64,000 bases of DNA from Cobetia marina (GTDB lineage Bacteria; Pseudomonadota; Gammaproteobacteria; Pseudomonadales; Halomonadaceae). The stretch covers positions 1,550,001-1,614,000 of the forward strand of contig NZ_CP017114.1 in assembly GCF_001720485.1 (NCBI RefSeq), read 5' to 3'. Positions 44,919 through 54,800 of the stretch are shown here, one piece after another; the first letter of the stretch is position 1; the number at the start of each line of letters is the position of its first letter. Under the pieces are notes generated by a model. That model was not told the DNA's origin, made no database searches, and worked only from the letters and a program-made list of their open reading frames with translations. The position numbers and the translations under genes were made by a program.

Positions 44919-46343
44919 TCAGCAGCGACTCAACATCTGCTCCAGCGGTGAGCGCTCGGCACACAGTATCTTCGAGGCTCCCGTCACCGCGAGCTGCATG
45001 CCCGGCTTGCAATAGAAGCCGCCATTGAGCTGCACGGTATGGATGACGGTGTTGCGGAAGCTGCGAAACAGCGTGGTGTCCGGCTTCTCGCCCTGAGTCC
45101 AGAACTCGTGCAGGCTGCCCTGGAAGGTCAGGCCGGGCAGGTTGAAGATCGGGTCGCCCATGCAGTAGGTCGGGCAGCGATACTGCAGCGCGACATTGCC
45201 GGTGGTGCTGTTGACGGTGATCATGCCCTTGGCATGCTGCAGCAGCGTCTCGAGATTGCCGCTTTCCAGATAGACGATGCGGCCGATCACGTCATAGCGG
45301 CGCTCGAGCTCTCGGATCAGCTTCGGGTAATCCACCAGTCCCATGTCGAGCGGGTGGTTCTTGATCACCAGGCGCGCCCCGCGCGGAGCGTTCAGGGCAA
45401 AGCTCTTCATCACTCGCTGGATGACTTCCTGCATGTTGGAAAAGCGCGAATGATGACGGATCTGGGCATCGGTATTGAGCTGCAGCGGCAGCAGATAGAA
45501 GGGCGCGCCACTGTTCATCAGCTGTTCGATGCGTCCGGCATCCCGCCGCTTGTACCAGCGCATCAACGGCAGGCGCGTGGCATAGCCGCAGTATTCCTCC
45601 GCGGCATTGATGCTGTGCGGACGATAGCGCGGGAACAGCAGCGGATTGGCGGCACCGGCCAGATGATAGGTCATGTCATGACGGGCGCGCTCCCAGAAGG
45701 AGGCCTTGAAGCGCTGCGGCGTGGGCGCGTCGTCCAGTTGCCTACCGGCCTCACGGAACCAGTCGGGGTCACGCGGCAGCAGGGAGTGGCCATTGACCCC
45801 CTCGCGCTCCAGCGTCACCCAGAAGGGGCGGAAGTAGCCTTCCTCGAAGACATGGGTGCGAATCCCGAAGTATTCCGCCTTGAGCACGGCATCCCGGTGC
45901 ACGGGACGACGATCCCCGAACAGCACCTGATCCGTGACGTGGTGCCTGCGCCACAGCTCGGCGATCCATTCGCCGAGGTCTTCACTCCGGCCGCGATAGG
46001 CGTAGGCCTTGTCGTGGCGCCAGTAGAAGCTGTCGCCACTGTTGAAGTTGACCTTGATGACCTCGTGCCCGTCCTGCTTCAGCTTGTGGGCAAGATGCAG
46101 GAAGAAGGGCGAGCAGACCCCTTGCAACAGCAGGAAGACACGCCGCTGTCCACCACCGGGAATGCGACGCGCGACAGAGGGAGGAGTCAGCAGAGAGGAA
46201 GGTGTGTCCTGCGTGGTCGGATGCATCACCCCGATATCTTCCGACAGCTTGAACAGCGGCTGCAGCGATGCCAGGCCGCGCGCTTCAGAGCCGCCCGACA
46301 GGGGAGAATGATGATTCGGCAACGCCAGACTTCCTTGTTGCAT
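44919..46343 (-). CDS. kpsS: KpsS-like capsule beta-Kdo transferase
   Basis: 474 residues. Core features of KpsS: FLLLQGVCSPFFLHLAHKLKQDGHEVIKVNFNSGD, FGDRRPVHRDAV, FEEGYFRPFWVTLE, LPLQLNTDAQIRHHS, LVIKNHPLDMGL and the C-terminal VNSTTGNVALQYRCPTYCMG. KpsS adds the first Kdo onto the lysophosphatidylglycerol anchor in E. coli group 2 capsules. A 65-residue N-terminal extension is unusual. It starts three bases after the kpsC stop. 197 bases separate it from the SDR gene. Confidence 0.93.
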   Translation of the reverse strand: MQQGSLALPNHHSPLSGGSEARGLASLQPLFKLSEDIGVMHPTTQDTPSSLLTPPSVARRIPGGGQRRVFLLLQGVCSPFFLHLAHKLKQDGHEVIKVNFNSGDSFYWRHDKAYAYRGRSEDLGEWIAELWRRHHVTDQVLFGDRRPVHRDAVLKAEYFGIRTHVFEEGYFRPFWVTLEREGVNGHSLLPRDPDWFREAGRQLDDAPTPQRFKASFWERARHDMTYHLAGAANPLLFPRYRPHSINAAEEYCGYATRLPLMRWYKRRDAGRIEQLMNSGAPFYLLPLQLNTDAQIRHHSRFSNMQEVIQRVMKSFALNAPRGARLVIKNHPLDMGLVDYPKLIRELERRYDVIGRIVYLESGNLETLLQHAKGMITVNSTTGNVALQYRCPTYCMGDPIFNLPGLTFQGSLHEFWTQGEKPDTTLFRSFRNTVIHTVQLNGGFYCKPGMQLAVTGASKILCAERSPLEQMLSRC

Positions 46344-46346
46344 AGG

Positions 46347-48689
46347 TCAGTGCCTTCCAATGAATAGCGCACGATAGCCGCGGTAGAGCCTTGTTTTCCA
46401 AGGCAGGGTGATCTTGCGGGTGCCATTTCTCAGCATGGTGCGTTGTTGTTCCAGAATCGTGACAACCGTCTCGGCGTTACAGTGATGCCCGTACACCGGG
46501 TCCACGTACAGCGGGTACTCGATCAGGGCACCCGCCACCAGCGCATCAAGACTCAGGCGCCGTGTGCGACGTTCACAGCTGACGCGATCATGGGTCAGCC
46601 CCCAGCCGGCATAGAAAGGCAGCCCGTGGGTCGTGACTTCCACTCCGCGCAACAGTGCCTCGAAGCCCGCCAGGGAACACAGCGTGTGGACATGATCGAC
46701 CTGTTCGAGCAGCTGGCAGATATCGCCTGAGGTCAACACCAGGTCCTCTGGCGTGTTCTCGCCGGACATCTCCCCGCGCCGACCACCAGAGACAACGTCA
46801 GGGTGCGGTTTGTAGATCATGTAGGCATCAGGATGCAATTCCCGCGCCGCTTCCAGCAGCTCACGGTGGGTCTTGATGCCCGGGCAGGCATGACGGATCG
46901 AGGCGTCCGACTCCACCTGGCCGACCACCAGCACGATCTCGCGCTCGCCGGCCAGGGCCCGCAGGTCCGGCAGGGCGTCATGTTCTGCATTGTACTTGCT
47001 CAGCCCCAGCGCAATGATGCGCTCCCGTAGACGACGCGCCCGCGCAAGTTCGGCGTCGTCAAGCGCGTGGTGCTCAAGCCAGTCCTCCAGCGTGCTGGCA
47101 CGCTGGGCATCGAAATGCATCGCCTTGTCGTCGACGATCAGCGACAGGGGGCGGGTGAGGTCCACTCCCAGGCCGACGGAGCGCAGGAAGCCGTCTTCCA
47201 TCATCCAGAGCTCGCCGCCGGCTGATCTGACCTTCTCCTGGCGCTCGGGGGGCGTGCGGCCAGCCCAGCTCAGGACCTTCTGTGGCAATGCGGAGGCAGT
47301 CGGCTGAGTGAGACGCTCCAGTGCGCGTTCAGGATGCTTCTCGAAGCGAAGTTCCGACCATGGCCCCAGGAAGAAGCCGATGAACTTCTGTTTCCATCCG
47401 GAAAACTCCAGCCCTTGCCACTGTCCTGCCATGCGTGAAGCGACTCGTTTCTGGTCTGCCAGCAGCTGAAGGACCTCCTCCAGCGAAGCGCGCTCCCCGG
47501 TGTAGGGGTTGGCATAGCGTGAATACTCGAGGTACGCCGCGGCGAAGACCTGTTCCAGACGGCGTGATTCGCCGCGGCGCTCGCACGCCTGGCGATCCTC
47601 GGTCAGCCCCCAGCCGGCATAGAAGGGCAGGCCATGACAGGTCACCGTCAAGCCGGCCAGCAGTGCCTCGAAGCCCAGCTGGCTGGTCACCACATGCACG
47701 GCGTCCACCTGCTCGAACAGTGACCAGGGATTGATGTCGTCGCTGAGCAGGGTACACCCCAGTCGGCGCGCCTCTTCCACCAGATAGCCCTGCTTCTTGC
47801 CGGCGATCACATCCGGATGCGTCTTCACCCACACCTCGGCCTCCGGCTCGGCGCATGCCTCTCTCAACATGGCGAGAAAGGTCGCCTGCGTAGCCATGCC
47901 GCCTTCTATCGAGGCATCGCCAGATGTCTGGTCTACCACCAGCACACGCCGCGCCTTCGTCCTGGCGGGCAGCTGTCGCTCCGGCGCATGGTTGTACTTG
48001 CTCAGGCGCTGGTGGCGAAGACGCTGCATGGCAGTGCGGGCACGCATCAGAAGCGCCTCGTCCTGACGCTCAGGCGCCTCAAGAATCAGCTGCTCCAGGT
48101 CACTCGGCTGGCGGGCGTCGTAATAGATGCCCTGATGATCCACCACCATCGACATGGCGGGGTAGCCTGCACTTGCCAGCGTGAGTGAGCGCACGAAGCC
48201 ATCTTCCAATGCGATATAGGGCAGCGCATGTCGCCGGGCATACGCGCGCGCCTGAGCCGCCGTTGCCTTGTGTCCCCATCCGACGACAGCGCTGGATTCA
48301 GTGCGGAAAATACTGCATACATTAGCATTTTTTGTACTACTAAAGCCGAATATCGAAGGGGAGGAAGTGGCCTTGATGGGCGTTGTTTTCTGGCGAGGTA
48401 AACATGCAAAAAGTGGTGATTTTCTTACATTTTTGCCGGTCGCAGGTGGGGTGGCAGCGGCGTTTTTCGGGCGACACGAGGGGGGGTGGCATGCCGGCGA
48501 ACGGCATGGCGCACCGAGAGATGCCGAGACACCGGCCTTCTTCAGTGGCAACAGCTCCGGAATGAAAGCCTCAAGGTGAGGCTGGCGCAGGATTCCACGC
48601 GAGAAGCACAGTGTCTGCCGGGAGGCCCCGCATGTCGGGGGTTTCCGGCGATTAGGGGAGTCAGCGAGAAAGGCGCAGCGAGACTGCAT
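46347..48689 (-). CDS. kpsC: KpsC-like retaining capsule beta-Kdo transferase
   Basis: About 780 residues with two Kdo-transferase halves: first IALEDGFVRSL, VVDQTSGDASI, VWVKTHPDVIAGKK, VVTSQLGFEALLAGLTVTCHGLPFYAGWGLTEDR; second WMMEDGFLRSVGLGVDLT, VVGQVESDASI, YKPHPDVVSGGRRGE and PFYAGWGLTHDR. E. coli KpsC is 675 residues. Here the conserved SRGILRQPHLEAF start is followed by about 90 residues of Cys/Pro/Ser-rich, low-similarity sequence before VVGWGHKATAAQ, where E. coli has about 20. I use the ATG at 48689, but it has a weak ribosome site and the frame is open to 48863. First gene of the operon. Confidence 0.88.
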   Translation of the reverse strand: MQSRCAFLADSPNRRKPPTCGASRQTLCFSRGILRQPHLEAFIPELLPLKKAGVSASLGAPCRSPACHPPSCRPKNAAATPPATGKNVRKSPLFACLPRQKTTPIKATSSPSIFGFSSTKNANVCSIFRTESSAVVGWGHKATAAQARAYARRHALPYIALEDGFVRSLTLASAGYPAMSMVVDHQGIYYDARQPSDLEQLILEAPERQDEALLMRARTAMQRLRHQRLSKYNHAPERQLPARTKARRVLVVDQTSGDASIEGGMATQATFLAMLREACAEPEAEVWVKTHPDVIAGKKQGYLVEEARRLGCTLLSDDINPWSLFEQVDAVHVVTSQLGFEALLAGLTVTCHGLPFYAGWGLTEDRQACERRGESRRLEQVFAAAYLEYSRYANPYTGERASLEEVLQLLADQKRVASRMAGQWQGLEFSGWKQKFIGFFLGPWSELRFEKHPERALERLTQPTASALPQKVLSWAGRTPPERQEKVRSAGGELWMMEDGFLRSVGLGVDLTRPLSLIVDDKAMHFDAQRASTLEDWLEHHALDDAELARARRLRERIIALGLSKYNAEHDALPDLRALAGEREIVLVVGQVESDASIRHACPGIKTHRELLEAARELHPDAYMIYKPHPDVVSGGRRGEMSGENTPEDLVLTSGDICQLLEQVDHVHTLCSLAGFEALLRGVEVTTHGLPFYAGWGLTHDRVSCERRTRRLSLDALVAGALIEYPLYVDPVYGHHCNAETVVTILEQQRTMLRNGTRKITLPWKTRLYRGYRALFIGRH

Positions 48690-49089
48690 GAAAAGCCACC
48701 ATCCGTGTTTTTTGATTGCGCCCAGCATGCAAGATATCCGTTGCACTGAAAAAAAGTGACTACTCACTCGTGGTGATGGCGACGTCCTTGCCGCTCTTGC
48801 GGCATTACCGTTGACGCAGAGTCCGCAAATAGGGAAAGTACGCAAAGTGACGAATGAATTCAATCAAAGTCTTCGTGGATGAAACTGGTAGCAGGCAAAT
48901 GATTAGTCTGAGCGTTTTGCCTCAAGTCAGTCTTATTAACTGCATGCTTTAGTGGCATGAGCTTTGCTGCTAATGTGTCCCGCTTCGATAGAGAATGTCT
49001 CCTCGCCAAGCTCGGTGGGTCATGCACCTCACGAATGAACGCGCTGAGCAGAAACGAGAAGCGGCAGGATGCCAAGGGAACATCTGTAG
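48690..49089. other. Divergent promoter region between kpsC and SLC13 permease
   Basis: About 400 bases, AT-richer than the flanking genes around 48,700-48,960, with no credible gene on either strand. It should contain the promoters of the kps/rkp operon (leftward) and of the permease-cys genes (rightward). I find no ops element for the leftward operon here. Confidence 0.55.
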
Positions 49090-50019
49090 ATGGATATTGC
49101 GCAGCACATGGATGCTGTCATTACACTCGTCGTCACGATAGGTGTGCTGGCAGGACTGATCTGGAACCGCTGGCCCGCTGAGTGGCTGATGATGGCCGCC
49201 GCCGTGCTGCTGATCCTGCTGGGTGTCATTTCTCCTACCACCTTCCTGTCCGGTTTCGCCAATCCGGGGATCATGACCATCGGCGCACTCTTCGTGGTGG
49301 CGGCCGGGGTCCAGGAGACCGGCGCGCTGCGCTGGATGCTGGAGCGTCTGCTCGGGCGTCCCACCTCACCGTCTTCCGCATTGGCACGCCTGATGCCGAT
49401 CACCTCGCTGTTGAGTGCCTTCCTCAACAATACTCCCGTGGTCGCACAGTTCATCGGTCTCGTTCAGGGCTGGTGCGCGCGCATGAAGATCTCTCCCTCC
49501 CGTCTGCTGATGCCGATGAGCTACGCCGCCATTCTGATGCTATTCACCGGCTACCTGCTTGCTGTCCAGGCGCGTGACAGCATCGATGGTGGCGTGTTGG
49601 TCGTGATCGCCGCCGCCCTCGCGCTGGGCCAGGCCATGCCCGATAGTGGTGCAGCCCAGGTCGTGGCTGACCAGTTGATGCAGTTCGGCGATGGCTTACC
49701 CTTCCTGGTGCTGGTCTACATCACCACGACGCTTTTCACCGAGATCATCACCAACAATGCCGCCGCCGTGCTCATGTTTCCGATCGCCATGACAGTGAGT
49801 GTGCAGTTGAAGGTCTCCTTTATGCCCTATGTGATTGCCATCATGTACGCGGCTTCGGCCAGCTTCCTCACGCCACCGGGGTGTCAGGGCAGCCTGATGG
49901 TGATAGGGCCCGGCGGCTACAAGGCGTCAGATTTCATGAGGATCGGGTTGTCGATGAGTCTCATCATCGGGTTGCTCTCCGTGGTTCTGAGTCCCGTAAT
50001 CTGGCCCGTCGCGGGATAG
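49090..50019 (+). CDS. SLC13-family permease with large internal deletion
   Basis: 309 residues; typical bacterial SLC13 permeases of this group are near 600 with a central RCK (TrkA_C) region. The N-terminal half is intact (LIWNRWPAEWLMMAAAVLLILLGVISP, FLNNTPVVAQFIGL, MPMSYAAIL). It then jumps directly to the C-terminal half (MLFTGYLLAVQARDSIDGGVLVVIAAALALGQAM, TEIITNNAAAVLMFPIA, TPPGCQGSLMV). The expected GTSTNL motif, RCK domains and several helices are missing, in frame. Either a decayed gene or a shortened transporter. Position before cysQ-cysD suggests sulfate or other anion uptake originally. Confidence 0.8.
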   Translation: MDIAQHMDAVITLVVTIGVLAGLIWNRWPAEWLMMAAAVLLILLGVISPTTFLSGFANPGIMTIGALFVVAAGVQETGALRWMLERLLGRPTSPSSALARLMPITSLLSAFLNNTPVVAQFIGLVQGWCARMKISPSRLLMPMSYAAILMLFTGYLLAVQARDSIDGGVLVVIAAALALGQAMPDSGAAQVVADQLMQFGDGLPFLVLVYITTTLFTEIITNNAAAVLMFPIAMTVSVQLKVSFMPYVIAIMYAASASFLTPPGCQGSLMVIGPGGYKASDFMRIGLSMSLIIGLLSVVLSPVIWPVAG

Positions 50020-50176
50020 CATGTGTAACCCGAGATGAGGAGGATGGCAGGCTTATTGCCTCTTCAATGTGCATATTCGTGGCAATCGAGTACACCCTGC
50101 AGGACAACGATGGTGGCACTGGTGTCATATCACCCGCAGTAATGAGCGCCAGACACCAATACGTACAGGAAAGCAC

Positions 50177-51016
50177 ATGATAGATACGACTGCGGCAGGT
50201 ACCCCACGCGCGAAGTTGACCGCGCTAGAGTCGATTGCTCGCAAGGCCGGCGCCGCCATCATGGACATCTATGAGAGTGGCGACTTCACTGTCGACATGA
50301 AGGCGGATGACTCTCCGCTGACCACGGCAGACCGTGCGGCGCATGCCGTCATCGTCGAGGGCCTCAAGGAGATGGAGGCTGAGTTCGGCGCCACGCCGAT
50401 CCTGTCCGAGGAAGATGCCGACATCCGCTGGGACGTGCGCAGCGAGTGGTCCCGTTACTGGCTGGTGGACCCGCTGGATGGCACCAAGGAATTCATCAAG
50501 CGCAATGGCGAATTCACCGTCAATATCGCGCTGATCGAGCAGGGCGTGCCGACGATGGGCGTCGTCTATGCCCCGGCCATCGAGACGCTTTATGTGGGTG
50601 CCCAGCAGAGTGAGGGCCAGGCGCCCATCGCCGAGAAGCAGGTCGGCGAGGGCGAGCGTCAGGCGATTTCCGTCGCTCAGGTGCCCGGTGAGCAGGACAG
50701 CTGGCGCATCGTCGGCAGCCGCACCCACCAGAGTGATGACTTCAAGGCCTTCGTCGCCAATTTCCATGCCTGTGACATCGTCGCCATGGGCAGCTCACTG
50801 AAGCTGTGCCTGGTGGCGGAAGGGGCGGCAGATCTTTACCCGCGTCTCGGCCCGACCTGTGAGTGGGATACCGGTGCGGCACATGCCGTCGTCGAGGCTG
50901 CCGGTGGGCAGGTGCTCAATGTCGAGACTCGCCAGGCGCTGCGCTACAACCAGCACGATAGCGTGCTGAATCCCTATTTCATCGTGTGCGCCAGACCGGC
51001 AGCCCCCTGGGCGTGA
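50177..51016 (+). CDS. cysQ: 3'(2'),5'-bisphosphate nucleotidase
   Basis: 279-residue inositol-monophosphatase-fold phosphatase. Metal-site motifs SEED (ILSEEDADIRW), WLVDPLDGTKEFIKRNGEFTVNIALI and the C-terminal EWDTGAAHAVVEAAGG are the CysQ signature. It hydrolyses PAP, the by-product of PAPS use, and so relieves inhibition in sulfation or sulfate reduction. I start at the ATG at 50177, preceded by AGGAAAGC. It is followed by cysD and cysNC in the same direction. Confidence 0.93.
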   Translation: MIDTTAAGTPRAKLTALESIARKAGAAIMDIYESGDFTVDMKADDSPLTTADRAAHAVIVEGLKEMEAEFGATPILSEEDADIRWDVRSEWSRYWLVDPLDGTKEFIKRNGEFTVNIALIEQGVPTMGVVYAPAIETLYVGAQQSEGQAPIAEKQVGEGERQAISVAQVPGEQDSWRIVGSRTHQSDDFKAFVANFHACDIVAMGSSLKLCLVAEGAADLYPRLGPTCEWDTGAAHAVVEAAGGQVLNVETRQALRYNQHDSVLNPYFIVCARPAAPWA

Positions 51017-51171
51017 TGCCCGACTGCGTGGGATGCGCCACGGCGTCACAGGACTGACGTCTGTGCATGTCAGTCTGATGTCAAAAATACATGGCTTTCT
51101 TCAGTGTGCGCGGCTTCGTCTGCGAGTGAAGAGGCAGGAATAACCAGCAGTGTGATCGCAAGGAATCTGTA

Positions 51172-52113
51172 ATGACAGCATCGTCCACGGCTGAAAAACT
51201 CGGTATCACACCGGAACGTCAGACCCACCTCAAGCAGCTCGAGGCCGAGTCCATCCACATCATTCGTGAAGTGGCGGCCGAGTTCTCCAATCCGGTCATG
51301 CTCTACTCCATCGGCAAGGACTCCGCCGTGATGCTGCATCTGGCGCGCAAGGCCTTCGCGCCGGGCGTGCCGCCGTTCCCCCTGATGCACGTCAACACCA
51401 CCTGGAAATTCCAGGAGATGATCAAGTTCCGCGATGAGATGGCCGCGGAAGTCGGCATGGAACTGATCGAGCACATCAATCAGGAAGGTGTCGAGGCGAA
51501 CATCAACCCGTTCGAGCACGGCAGCGCCAAGTACACCGACATCATGAAGACCCAATCGCTGAAGCAGGCGCTGGACAAGCATGGTTTCGATGCGGCCTTC
51601 GGCGGTGCGCGTCGTGACGAGGAAGCTTCACGCGCGAAAGAACGTGTCTACTCCTTCCGTGACCAGTACCACCGCTGGGACCCCAAGAATCAGCGTCCGG
51701 AGCTGTGGAACATCTACAACTCCAAGATCAACAAGGGCGAGTCCATCCGCGTCTTCCCGCTCTCCAACTGGACCGAGCTGGACATCTGGCAGTACATCTA
51801 TCTTGAATCCATCAAGATCGTGCCGCTCTACTACTCCGCCGTGCGTCCGGTGGTGAAGCGTGACGGCCTCGACATCATGGTCGATGACGACCGTCTGCCG
51901 CTCAAGGAAGGCGAAGTGCCGGAGATGAAGTCCGTGCGCTTCCGCACCCTGGGCTGCTATCCGCTGACCGGCGCCGTGGAATCCACCGCCGCGACCCTGC
52001 CGGAAATCATCCAGGAAATGCTGCTGACCCGTACCAGCGAGCGCTCCGGTCGTGCCATCGATCACGATCAGGCAGGCTCCATGGAGAAGAAGAAGCGCGA
52101 AGGCTATTTCTAA
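51172..52113 (+). CDS. cysD: Sulfate adenylyltransferase subunit 2
   Basis: 313 residues of the PAPS-reductase-like ATP pyrophosphatase family: PP-loop [38 protein letters not shown] and a C-terminal [15 protein letters not shown], all CysD signatures. With CysN it makes APS from ATP and sulfate. Start ATG at 51172. 161 bases separate it from the next gene. Confidence 0.96.
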   Translation: MTASSTAEKLGITPERQTHLKQLEAESIHIIREVAAEFSNPVMLYSIGKDSAVMLHLARKAFAPGVPPFPLMHVNTTWKFQEMIKFRDEMAAEVGMELIEHINQEGVEANINPFEHGSAKYTDIMKTQSLKQALDKHGFDAAFGGARRDEEASRAKERVYSFRDQYHRWDPKNQRPELWNIYNSKINKGESIRVFPLSNWTELDIWQYIYLESIKIVPLYYSAVRPVVKRDGLDIMVDDDRLPLKEGEVPEMKSVRFRTLGCYPLTGAVESTAATLPEIIQEMLLTRTSERSGRAIDHDQAGSMEKKKREGYF

Positions 52114-52274
52114 GTACTTATGTTAGGCAGTCGTGCCATGCGCCACTGTCTCACAGGCTTTCGTCCACAGTGTTCCTCGACAGACGACAGCCAACGAAAT
52201 TACAGAACACGGGATGTTCGCAGCGCTGGAAGTCTCGTGGGAGGCTCGCGCCGAACAGACCGGGTTCAGGGAGA

Positions 52275-54191
52275 ATGACAGTGTCACACCAGTCAACGAT
52301 GATCGCGGAAAACATCGAAGCCTATCTCAAGGAACACGAGCAGAAAGATCTGCTGCGTTTCATCACCTGCGGCAGCGTGGATGACGGCAAGTCGACCCTG
52401 ATCGGTCGTCTGCTTCATGACTCCAAGATGATCTACGAAGATCAGCTGGCCGCCATCACCCGCGATTCCAAGAAGAGCGGCACCACCGGCAAGGTCGATC
52501 TGGCGCTGCTGGTCGATGGTCTGCAGTCAGAGCGTGAGCAGGGCATCACCATCGATGTCGCCTACCGCTACTTCTCCACCGACAAGCGCAAGTTCATCAT
52601 CGCTGATACGCCGGGGCACGAGCAGTACACCCGCAACATGGCCACCGGTGCCTCCACCGCGAGCCTGGCGATCATCCTGATCGATGCGCGCTACGGCGTG
52701 CAGACCCAGACCCGCCGTCACAGCTACATCTGCTCGCTGCTGGGTATCCAGCATATGGTGGTCGCGGTCAACAAGATGGATATCGTCGACTACTCACAGG
52801 AACGCTTCGACGAGATCGTCGCGGACTACCAGGAGTTCGCCAAGGACCTGGAAGTCCCGGATATCCGCTTCGCGCCGCTGTCCGCACTGGAAGGCGACAA
52901 CGTCGTCTCTCTCAGCGCCAATACCCCGTGGTATGACGATGCCGCCTACGAAGCGCGTCCGCTGATGGACATCCTCGAGACCGTCGATGTCACCGAGGAC
53001 AGCAACCTGACCGACCTGCGCTTCCCGGTGCAGTACGTCAATCGTCCGAACCTCAACTTCCGTGGTTACTGCGGCACCCTGGCCGCCGGCACTGTCTCAC
53101 CGGGGCAGCAGATCAAGGTACTGCCGTCCGGCAAGACCTCCACGGTCGAGCGCATCGTCACCTTCGACGGCGATCTCGACATCGCCTGGCCGGGCCAGGC
53201 TGTCACGCTGACACTGACCGATGAGATCGACATCTCGCGCGGCGACATGATCGTGGCGGTGGATTCCGACATGGAGCCCTGCACCGCCTTTACCGCGGAC
53301 GTGGTGTGGATGCATGAGAATCCGCTGGTGGTCGGCAAGGAATACGAGCTCAAGCTCGGTACCTCCAGTGTCATCGGTCGCGTCGGGCGCATCATTCACC
53401 AGACCGACGTCAACACCATGGCGCGCAATGAAGCGGAGAATATCCCGCTCAATGGCATCGCCCGCGTGCAGGTCGAGCTGAACCAGCCGCTGGCGATGGA
53501 CAGCTACCAGCGTTCGCCGCATACCGGCAGCTTCGTGTTCATTGACCGCCTGTCCAACATCACCATCGGTGCGGGCATGGTCAAGGAGACCCTGAGTGCC
53601 AGCAACATCGTGTGGCACGATATGGCGGTCACCAAGCAGCGCCGCGCCGAACGCAACAAGCAGAAGCCGTGCATCATCTGGTTCACCGGCCTGTCCGGCG
53701 CCGGCAAGTCCACCGCCGCCAACGCGCTGGAGCGTCAGCTGTTCGCCATGGGCTACAACACCTACCTGCTGGATGGCGACAACGTGCGTCACGGCCTGTG
53801 TGGGGATCTTGGCTTCAGTGAATCTGATCGTACTGAAAATATTCGTCGCATTGGTGAAGTCGCCAGGTTGATGGTCGATGCCGGCATGATCACCCTGGTC
53901 AGCTTCATCTCGCCGTTCCAGGCGGATCGTCAGACCGTGCGTGACATGGTCGGCACTGACGAGTTCATCGAAGTCTTCGTCAACACGCCGATCAGCGTCT
54001 GTGAAGAGCGGGATCCCAAGGGCCTGTACCGCAAGGCGCGTGCCGGCGAGATCAGTGACTTCACCGGCATCAGCTCCCCGTACGAAGCCCCGGAGAAACC
54101 GGAAATCGAGATCAACACCGGCGAGCTGACGCTGGAGCAGACCGCTCTTACGCTGGTCAGCCAACTCAAGCACTTCAACGTCATCAGTTGA
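52275..54191 (+). CDS. cysNC: Bifunctional sulfate adenylyltransferase subunit 1 / APS kinase (CysN-CysC)
   Basis: About 638 residues. N-terminal GTPase CysN ([42 protein letters not shown]) activates CysD. The C-terminal APS kinase ([51 protein letters not shown]) phosphorylates APS to PAPS. The fusion is of the NodQ/CysNC type. The ATG at 52275 sits very close to AGGGAG; GTG at 52281 has better spacing. The product PAPS serves assimilatory reduction or sulfotransferases. Confidence 0.94.
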   Translation: MTVSHQSTMIAENIEAYLKEHEQKDLLRFITCGSVDDGKSTLIGRLLHDSKMIYEDQLAAITRDSKKSGTTGKVDLALLVDGLQSEREQGITIDVAYRYFSTDKRKFIIADTPGHEQYTRNMATGASTASLAIILIDARYGVQTQTRRHSYICSLLGIQHMVVAVNKMDIVDYSQERFDEIVADYQEFAKDLEVPDIRFAPLSALEGDNVVSLSANTPWYDDAAYEARPLMDILETVDVTEDSNLTDLRFPVQYVNRPNLNFRGYCGTLAAGTVSPGQQIKVLPSGKTSTVERIVTFDGDLDIAWPGQAVTLTLTDEIDISRGDMIVAVDSDMEPCTAFTADVVWMHENPLVVGKEYELKLGTSSVIGRVGRIIHQTDVNTMARNEAENIPLNGIARVQVELNQPLAMDSYQRSPHTGSFVFIDRLSNITIGAGMVKETLSASNIVWHDMAVTKQRRAERNKQKPCIIWFTGLSGAGKSTAANALERQLFAMGYNTYLLDGDNVRHGLCGDLGFSESDRTENIRRIGEVARLMVDAGMITLVSFISPFQADRQTVRDMVGTDEFIEVFVNTPISVCEERDPKGLYRKARAGEISDFTGISSPYEAPEKPEIEINTGELTLEQTALTLVSQLKHFNVIS

Positions 54192-54253
54192 CGCCTTTAC
54201 ATCGATCATTCCCTGTTGAAGAGCAGGGAGTCTTGCATTATCAGGATATCAAT

Positions 54254-54682
54254 ATGATTTCGCCCTTTATCAAACAACATCGTGCATATGCAATACGGCT
54301 TACTGCAGCAGCAGGCATGGCTCTCATTCTCTCAGGCTGTGCGACTTCTTATCCGGCCTCCAGCGGCGCTGGCAGCACCAACCTGGCCAACCTCACCGGT
54401 GCTGCGTCACTGCCGGCGGATGTCTCGTCATTTCTCGACAGCTCTGCCCCCGGTAGCGTGATCGCCGTGCCTACCAGCCCCTGGGGCAGCGATGTCGAAG
54501 TGGTCGCCCATGAGCGCTACTTCGCCGCCAGTGGGCGTATCTGTCGCGAGTTGACGGTCTCCAATGCGCGTGACCTGCCGAGCAAGGAGCTGGCCTGTCG
54601 TACCAGCAACGAGGGCAAGGCCGGCGAGGGCACCTGGGTGACCCAGCGGCTGGTGACCGGCCTGCTGGAAGAGGCGCGCTGA
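54254..54682 (+). CDS. Small lipoprotein preceding the capsule exporter
   Basis: 142 residues, start ATG 54254 preceded by CAGGATATC. Signal sequence with lipobox LSGC (LILSGCATSYP). The mature domain has WGSDVEVVAHERYFAASGRICREL and LACRTSNEGKAGEGTWVTQRL, i.e. a small beta-domain with two cysteines similar in pattern to outer-membrane surface-antigen lipoproteins. It precedes kpsD, so it probably assists export at the outer membrane; no direct evidence. Confidence 0.75.
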   Translation: MISPFIKQHRAYAIRLTAAAGMALILSGCATSYPASSGAGSTNLANLTGAASLPADVSSFLDSSAPGSVIAVPTSPWGSDVEVVAHERYFAASGRICRELTVSNARDLPSKELACRTSNEGKAGEGTWVTQRLVTGLLEEAR

Positions 54683-54800
54683 GAGGTTTGTACCGCGACT
54701 CAGCATGAATCGACGACACCAGGGAACAGGCTGGCGTGACCGGCACTGTCATTCCTGATCAATACAGCACTATTTTTTGCACTACGAGGGGCCTAGCCCA

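Noticed and set aside
54450..54460. Partial ops-like GGTAGCGTG in the small lipoprotein gene
   Set aside because: The first three bases of the 12-mer do not match and it lies within ordinary coding sequence.
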